The translations under genes were made by a program, and so were the position numbers. A DNA stretch of 64,000 nt from Aquilutibacter rugosus (lineage in GTDB: Bacteria; Pseudomonadota; Gammaproteobacteria; Xanthomonadales; Xanthomonadaceae). The stretch spans positions 186,001 to 250,000 of the forward strand of contig NZ_JAZHBO010000002.1 in NCBI RefSeq assembly GCF_036541335.1, written 5' to 3'. The notes beneath the pieces are model-generated. The model ran no database searches. It worked only from the letters and a program-made list of their open reading frames with translations, and was not told where the DNA came from. Shown in pieces: positions 59,275 through 64,000 of this stretch; within the stretch, counting starts at the first letter, position 1; each line of letters starts with the position of its first letter.

Positions 59275-60039
59275 ATGAGCGACGATTCGATCCAATTGGC
59301 CGTGATTGGCGGCACCGGTATTTACGGTCTGGCCGAGCTGATTGATATGAGCACGGAGCTGCCGCTGACCGATTTCGGCGATCCCTCGGGTCCCGTTCGA
59401 GTCGGTCGCCTGCGTGAGGGCGGCGCTCGCATCGCCTTTATGGCTCGCCATGGCGAAGCGCATTCGGTGCCGCCGCACCGCATTAATTACCGTGCCAACC
59501 TGGCAGCCCTGAAGTCACTGGGCGTGCAGCGCGTGCTGGCGCTCAACACCGTAGGTGGCATTACCGAGGACTACGGTCCCGGCGTGCTCGGTTGTCCGCA
59601 CGATCTGATTGATTACACCTGGGGTCGCATCTCCACCATCTGCGAAGAGCCCGGCAGCGAAGTCATCCACGTGGATTTTGGCGAACCGTATTGCCGCTCC
59701 TTGCGCCAAGCCGTACTGCAAGCCTCCATGCGCGCAGGCATCAGTGTGATCGATGGCGGCGTCTACGGTGCGACACAGGGCCCGCGACTGGAAACTCGTG
59801 CCGAGATCGCCCGCATGCGTCGCGACGGCTGTGATCTGGTCGGTATGACCGGCATGCCCGAGGCCGGTATTGCCCGCGAATTGGGCCTGAATTATGCCTG
59901 TTTGGCCATCGTGGCCAATTGGGCAGCCGGTGCCGGTCCGGATCCGGATGAGGTCATCACGCTTGATGACGTACTCGCCAATGTCGCCGCCGCCACGGCC
60001 GATGTTGCCAAGATCCTGCACGAACTGACGGCCCGCTAA
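59275..60039 (+). CDS. S-methyl-5'-thioinosine phosphorylase
   Basis: A 254-residue MTAP/PNP-family phosphorylase: GGTGIYGL, ARHGEAHSVPPHRINYRAN, the substrate region VYGATQGPRLETRAEI and DLVGMTGMPEAG. The hpt neighbour and the family in pseudomonads favour methylthioinosine over methylthioadenosine, giving hypoxanthine for salvage. A methylthioadenosine phosphorylase remains the alternative. Confidence 0.82.
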   Translation: MSDDSIQLAVIGGTGIYGLAELIDMSTELPLTDFGDPSGPVRVGRLREGGARIAFMARHGEAHSVPPHRINYRANLAALKSLGVQRVLALNTVGGITEDYGPGVLGCPHDLIDYTWGRISTICEEPGSEVIHVDFGEPYCRSLRQAVLQASMRAGISVIDGGVYGATQGPRLETRAEIARMRRDGCDLVGMTGMPEAGIARELGLNYACLAIVANWAAGAGPDPDEVITLDDVLANVAAATADVAKILHELTAR

Positions 60040-60070
60040 TCCGGACCGTCTGTAGGCGAGCCCTTACTTA

Positions 60071-61852
60071 TTAGGACTCCATCGCCATGAACTGCAGGGC
60101 GGCCAAATCGGCGTAGAGCCCGCCTTCGGCCAGCAGCGAGTCATGCGTACCGATGGCCGTAATGGTGCCCTGATCCATCACCACAATGCGATCCGAGTTG
60201 CGTACCGTTGCGAGACGGTGCGCAATCACCAGCGATGTGCGATTAGCCATCAGGTGTTCCAGCGCCTCCTGTACCGCACGTTCGCTCTGCGCGTCCAGCG
60301 CACTGGTGGCCTCGTCGAGCAGCAGGATCGGCGCGTTCTTCAGAATCGCACGCGCGATGGCTACGCGTTGCTGCTGACCACCCGACAGACGTGCACCCCG
60401 TTCGCCTAGCAGGGTGTTGAAGCCCTCGGGCAGCGCTTGGATAAACTCGAGCGCATTGGCGGCGCGAGCGGCGGCGATCACTTCGTCATCGCCGGCATCC
60501 AGACGGCCGTAGCGGATATTGTCCATCACCGAAGCCGCAAACAGACTCGGGGACTGCGGCACCAACGCGATGTTCTCGCGCAGCGACTGCAGACTCACCT
60601 GACGGATGTCCGTGCCATCGACCGCGATGCTGCCGTCGGTCGGATCATAAAAACGCATCAGCAGATTGAGCACCGTGGTCTTGCCCGCACCCGACGGACC
60701 AACCAAAGCCACGCGTTCGCCGGGTTGAATATGCAAATTAAACCCGTGGATGGCCGGACGGTCACAGCGATTGGCGTACTCGAACCGGACATCGCGGAAC
60801 TGCAGTTCACCGCGCACGGATTCCGGTCGTGCATTGCCCGTATCCTGCACGGCAGCCGGTGTTTCCAGCAGCTCCGATATACGGCTCATGCCACCGCCGG
60901 CCTTCTGCAGTTCGTTCCAGACTTCGGCCAGTGCGCCGACCGAACCGGCACCGATGATGGCGTAGAACAGGAACTGCGCCAGCGTGCCGCCCGACATGTG
61001 TCCTTGGGTGACGTCATTGGCGCCAAGCCACAGCAGCGCAATGATGGAGCAGAACACCAGCAGCATCACCAGTGCCGTCACCAGCGACTGTGTGGTGATG
61101 CGCTTGCGTGCGGTACGTACCGCCAAGTCCATGGACTGCGTGTAGCGACCGCGCTCGTAGTCCTCGCGCGTATTGGACTGCACGGTGGCGACGCCCTGTA
61201 GAGTTTCGGTGGCCAGCGAGTTGGCATCGCCAATGCGATCCTGACTCCGGCGCGAGGCTTTGGCCAAGGTCCGACCGGCGAACACGATTGGCAGCACCGC
61301 CAGCGGAATGCCGATCAGGGTGTACGCAGCGAGACGCGGACTGGTGACGAACAGCATGGCCAGCGAACCGAACACGGTGACCAACGAGCGAAGCGCAACC
61401 GAGATGGTCGAGCCAATGACACTGCGCAACAGCTCCGCGTCGGCCGTAAGCCGCGAGATCAGATCGCCACTGCGATGCCGGTCATGAAAGGCCAGATCCA
61501 TGCCGATCAGATGCGAATACAGTTGCTTGCGCAAATCGCCGACGGTGCGCTCACCAAGCAGGGAAATGAAATAGAAGCGAATGGCTGTACCGATTGCCAT
61601 GATGATCGCCACCGCAACTGCAAACACAAAAGCCTTGTTGGTATGCGCCATCGAAGCGCCGAGCCCCTGATCAATAATGCGTCGTGCGGCAATCGGCAAT
61701 GTCAGCGTGGCGGAGCTGGTCACGCCCAACGCCAGCAGCCAACCGATCAGCAATCCTTTGTGTCGCGACAGCAAGGGGGTGACCCCTCGCAGACTGCGAA
61801 ACACTTCCGAGCGGCTCAGTTTTGAGGATTTGTCTACTTCAGTCATCGTCAT
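60071..61852 (-). CDS. ABC exporter half-transporter (MsbA-like)
   Basis: A 593-residue protein with six N-terminal helices then an ATPase domain: Walker A GPSGAGKTT, Q-loop, signature LSGGQQQRVAIARA, Walker B ILLLDEATSALD, and H-loop VIAHRLATV. It should homodimerise and export lipids, peptides or drugs; it is not next to lipid A genes, so MsbA itself is not claimed. Its ATG overlaps the end of the YigZ gene by 14 bases. Confidence 0.88.
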   Translation of the reverse strand: MTMTEVDKSSKLSRSEVFRSLRGVTPLLSRHKGLLIGWLLALGVTSSATLTLPIAARRIIDQGLGASMAHTNKAFVFAVAVAIIMAIGTAIRFYFISLLGERTVGDLRKQLYSHLIGMDLAFHDRHRSGDLISRLTADAELLRSVIGSTISVALRSLVTVFGSLAMLFVTSPRLAAYTLIGIPLAVLPIVFAGRTLAKASRRSQDRIGDANSLATETLQGVATVQSNTREDYERGRYTQSMDLAVRTARKRITTQSLVTALVMLLVFCSIIALLWLGANDVTQGHMSGGTLAQFLFYAIIGAGSVGALAEVWNELQKAGGGMSRISELLETPAAVQDTGNARPESVRGELQFRDVRFEYANRCDRPAIHGFNLHIQPGERVALVGPSGAGKTTVLNLLMRFYDPTDGSIAVDGTDIRQVSLQSLRENIALVPQSPSLFAASVMDNIRYGRLDAGDDEVIAAARAANALEFIQALPEGFNTLLGERGARLSGGQQQRVAIARAILKNAPILLLDEATSALDAQSERAVQEALEHLMANRTSLVIAHRLATVRNSDRIVVMDQGTITAIGTHDSLLAEGGLYADLAALQFMAMES

Positions 61853-62426
61853 TCCAGATCAGTTGACCGCGCGTCGCATCGGTCAGGGCAGTGTGCAAAC
61901 TAGCGTGACGGTCTTCGGGGACGTCCACATGCCAGAGAACGCCCTGCGGTTGCCACTGCTCGTCGCGCTTGTGCGCACTATGTTGTTCCAGTAAGGCATG
62001 AGCCGGTCCCAAAAACTCGAAACCCAACTCCAGCCGAAAGCTCTTGCGTAAAACAATGGGGTCGCGAGCGGCCAATCGCAAGCACTCGGCCGCCGTGCCG
62101 CCATAGGCCCGCACCAGACCGCCGACACCTAACTTGGTACCGCCATACCAGCGGATCACCAGACAGACGACGCGATCCAGTCCTTGGCCCTCAATGGCCG
62201 ACAGGATCGGACGCCCCGCGCTTCCGCCCGGTTCCCCATCGTCATTAAAGCGGTACAGCCCGCCGATCTTATACGCCCAGCAGTTATGCGTAGCGTCGGC
62301 AACTTGCACAGCGCGCAGCCATTCAAGTGCGTCTTCTGGAGACGTCACACAGACGGCAATCGCCAGAAATCGGCTACCTTTAATCTCCTGTTCGAAGCGG
62401 GCCTCGGCGCTTAGGGTTTCCGCCAT
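61839..62426 (-). CDS. yigZ: YigZ/IMPACT-family protein
   Basis: A 195-residue protein with the IMPACT N-terminal domain: FEQEIKGSRFLAIAV, ATHNCWAYKIG, DDGEPGGSAGRPIL and VIRWYGGTKLGVGGLVRAYG. The last two stretches define the family. Function is unsettled: an RNA-binding or translation-linked role is suspected. Overlaps the aldehyde dehydrogenase stop by one base. Confidence 0.92.
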   Translation of the reverse strand: MAETLSAEARFEQEIKGSRFLAIAVCVTSPEDALEWLRAVQVADATHNCWAYKIGGLYRFNDDGEPGGSAGRPILSAIEGQGLDRVVCLVIRWYGGTKLGVGGLVRAYGGTAAECLRLAARDPIVLRKSFRLELGFEFLGPAHALLEQHSAHKRDEQWQPQGVLWHVDVPEDRHASLHTALTDATRGQLIWNDDD

Positions 62427-63850
62427 CAGTCACGCATCAGCAACAGGCGCGGTCGCGTCATCTCACGGATCGCATAAGGCACGCCCTCGAGCCCGCAGCC
62501 GGAGCCTTTCACACCGCCGTAAGGCATGTGATCAACGCGAATGCTGGGCACGTCGCCGATCACCACACCGCCGACATCCAGTGCGTTCCAGGCCTGCATG
62601 GCATGGTCACGTCGGGCCGTGAAGACGCCGGCCTGTAAACCGTAGTCGGATGCATTGACGGTCTGTAGCGCTTGCGTGAAATCGGAGAAGGACTCGATGC
62701 ACACCAGCGGGCCGAACACTTCCTCACGCCATGCGAGCTGATCGTGCGGCACGTTCTCGAGCAAATGAGCCGGCAGCATGCGGCCGTTGCGATCACCGCC
62801 GGCCAGCAAACCGGCGCCGGCCTTACGGGCGGCGCGGATCCAGGATTCCACGCGCTCGGCGGCCTGCTCATCTATCATCGGACCAATGGTCACGGTGGTG
62901 AACTTCGGGTTGCCCATCTTGAGCGATTTCACTTTGGCCCGCAGTCGCCGACGCACTTCGGGATAGATGGATTCGTGCACCAGCAGGCGTTGCACGCTGA
63001 TACAACTCTGACCGCTTTGGTAGTAGCCGCCAAAGGCCAAACGTTCGACGAGCGAATCCGTATCAATGCCCGGGTCCGCATCGACAATACAGGCAGCATT
63101 ACCACCCAGCTCCAGCGTTACGGCTTTGCGGCCGGCCTTGGCCTTGAGTGACCAGCCGATCTGGCCACCGGTAAAACTCAACATCTCAATGCGCTCATCT
63201 TCGACCAGGGCTTGGGCCTCATCGACCGGGCAGGGCAGGACCGAGAACGCGCCCTTGGGCAAATCCGTGGCAGCCAGCACTTCGGCAATAATCAGTGCGC
63301 CGACCGGCGTCTTGTCCGATGGCTTGAGCACAAACGGACAGCCGGCCGCAATCGCAGGTGCCACCTTGTGGGCAACCAGATTGAGCGGGAAATTGAACGG
63401 CGTGATAAAGCTCAGTACGCCCAGCGGTACGCGTCGCGCAAACGCAGTCAGGCCCATGGCGCGCGGCGAGACCTGCATGTCCATCTGTCCGCCGTTGATG
63501 CGCGTGGCTTCACCTGCGGCGATCCGAAATGTATCAATCAGGCGATCCACTTCGACGCGTGCGTCTTTTATCGGCTTGCCCGCCTCGATGCAGAGGGCTT
63601 GCGCGAGTTCCTCGTGGCGGCGCTCAAACGCACTCACACACTGCAGCAGTATCTCAGCTCGTTGGTACGAAGGCAGTGCTGCCATCGCAGGTTTAGCGGC
63701 TACCGCTGCAGCAATCGCACGATCTACCAGCTTGGCATCGGCCATTGAGACCTGACAGACGGTGTCGCCGGAGTACTTATCTGTGACCGCTAGCCGGGCT
63801 TTTGTTTGTACCGGACGACCGGCCAGATACAGGGGGTAGGTTCGTTTCAT
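62426..63850 (-). CDS. NAD(P)-dependent aldehyde dehydrogenase
   Basis: A 474-residue ALDH: FNFPLNLVAHKVAPA, KPSDKTPVGA, SFTGGQIGW (Rossmann contact), catalytic Glu in LELGGNA, catalytic Cys in GQSCISVQR, and the conserved EVFGPLV. It is closest in feel to the lactaldehyde or non-phosphorylating glyceraldehyde-3-phosphate dehydrogenase branch; the substrate is not fixed. The start overlaps the xseA stop by ATGA. Confidence 0.88.
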   Translation of the reverse strand: MKRTYPLYLAGRPVQTKARLAVTDKYSGDTVCQVSMADAKLVDRAIAAAVAAKPAMAALPSYQRAEILLQCVSAFERRHEELAQALCIEAGKPIKDARVEVDRLIDTFRIAAGEATRINGGQMDMQVSPRAMGLTAFARRVPLGVLSFITPFNFPLNLVAHKVAPAIAAGCPFVLKPSDKTPVGALIIAEVLAATDLPKGAFSVLPCPVDEAQALVEDERIEMLSFTGGQIGWSLKAKAGRKAVTLELGGNAACIVDADPGIDTDSLVERLAFGGYYQSGQSCISVQRLLVHESIYPEVRRRLRAKVKSLKMGNPKFTTVTIGPMIDEQAAERVESWIRAARKAGAGLLAGGDRNGRMLPAHLLENVPHDQLAWREEVFGPLVCIESFSDFTQALQTVNASDYGLQAGVFTARRDHAMQAWNALDVGGVVIGDVPSIRVDHMPYGGVKGSGCGLEGVPYAIREMTRPRLLLMRD

Positions 63851-64000
63851 TCTTGAGTCTCCGGTAACGTGTCCGTGACGGTTGCGAGCAGCTCGCCGCT
63901 ACGCAGTGAAATGCGCAGCGCATCGCCGCGCGCCACTGTTTGCGCTGACTGCACCACATGGTCATTGGAATCACGAACGACGGCGTAACCGCGTTCCAGG
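63847..64000 (-). CDS. xseA: Exonuclease VII large subunit, C-terminal part
   Basis: The last 50 codons of the gene, entering from the right edge: LERGYAVVRDSNDHVVQSA, GDALRISLRSGELLATV. LERGYA followed by a GD-x-L ... L-x-x-G-x-L strand pattern is the conserved C-terminal end of XseA. The stop TGA overlaps the ATG of the aldehyde dehydrogenase. Confidence 0.8.
   Translation of the reverse strand, partial: LERGYAVVRDSNDHVVQSAQTVARGDALRISLRSGELLATVTDTLPETQE

Overview
The window looks like chromosomal DNA of a gammaproteobacterium, most likely of the order Lysobacterales (Xanthomonadales). Reasons: moderately high GC; the order rpoE-rseA-mucD-lepA-lepB-rnc-era-recO with no rseB; an infC gene starting at AUC; a chromosomal integron-type cassette array; a nagZ-hpt-methylthioinosine phosphorylase cluster; and a complete fab operon. 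The genus cannot be fixed from the sequence alone.

Left end (1-5.3 kb): an integron cassette array. An attI-like simple site (550-567) is followed by seven same-strand cassettes and six attC sites. No integrase gene is visible; the far left holds only the start of a RelE/HigB-like toxin gene on the minus strand. The cassettes encode small proteins of unknown function, two clear membrane proteins, one reading frame broken by an in-frame TGA, a DUF3224 protein, and one unusually long cassette with two translationally coupled genes. That two-gene cassette is the best candidate here for an undescribed system.

5.4-20.7 kb: a secreted M20 amidohydrolase; an MrfB/MrfA-like exonuclease-helicase DNA repair pair; an MFS exporter; a MarR-regulated tripartite efflux operon (OMF, EmrA, EmrB); thrS with a probable transcription attenuator in its leader; infC starting at AUC; a Kdo kinase (KdkA); the 4.5S SRP RNA; and a YedK-type abasic-site peptidase.

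20.8-27 kb: a decayed patch. It holds a multiply broken MFS pseudogene, a 5'-truncated NAD(P)H-binding gene, tRNA-Ser(GGA) with a strong terminator, and a type III restriction-modification system (mod-res) lying between the tRNA and dnaX.

27-45 kb: core replication, repair and lipid genes: dnaX-ybaB-recR-HIT, an Slp lipoprotein, a GT39 membrane glycosyltransferase, yceD-rpmF-fabH, an M16 peptidase pair, and fabD-fabG-acpP-fabF-pabB-mltG-tmk-holB.

45-64 kb: a solitary FadB/FadJ-like beta-oxidation protein, divergent from the sigma-E operon (with a good sigma-E autoregulatory promoter) that runs on into lepA-lepB-rnc-era-recO; then rlmD, a CYTH protein, nagZ, hpt and a methylthioinosine phosphorylase. 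On the minus strand are xseA (partial), an aldehyde dehydrogenase, a YigZ/IMPACT protein and an MsbA-like ABC exporter, overlapping end to start.

General features: many neighbouring genes overlap by ATGA or TAATG junctions. Several promoters place the -10 box only 6-9 bases before the start codon, suggesting leaderless or nearly leaderless mRNAs. A dispersed A/T-rich repeat occurs in two intergenic regions (about 19.78 and 34.52 kb).
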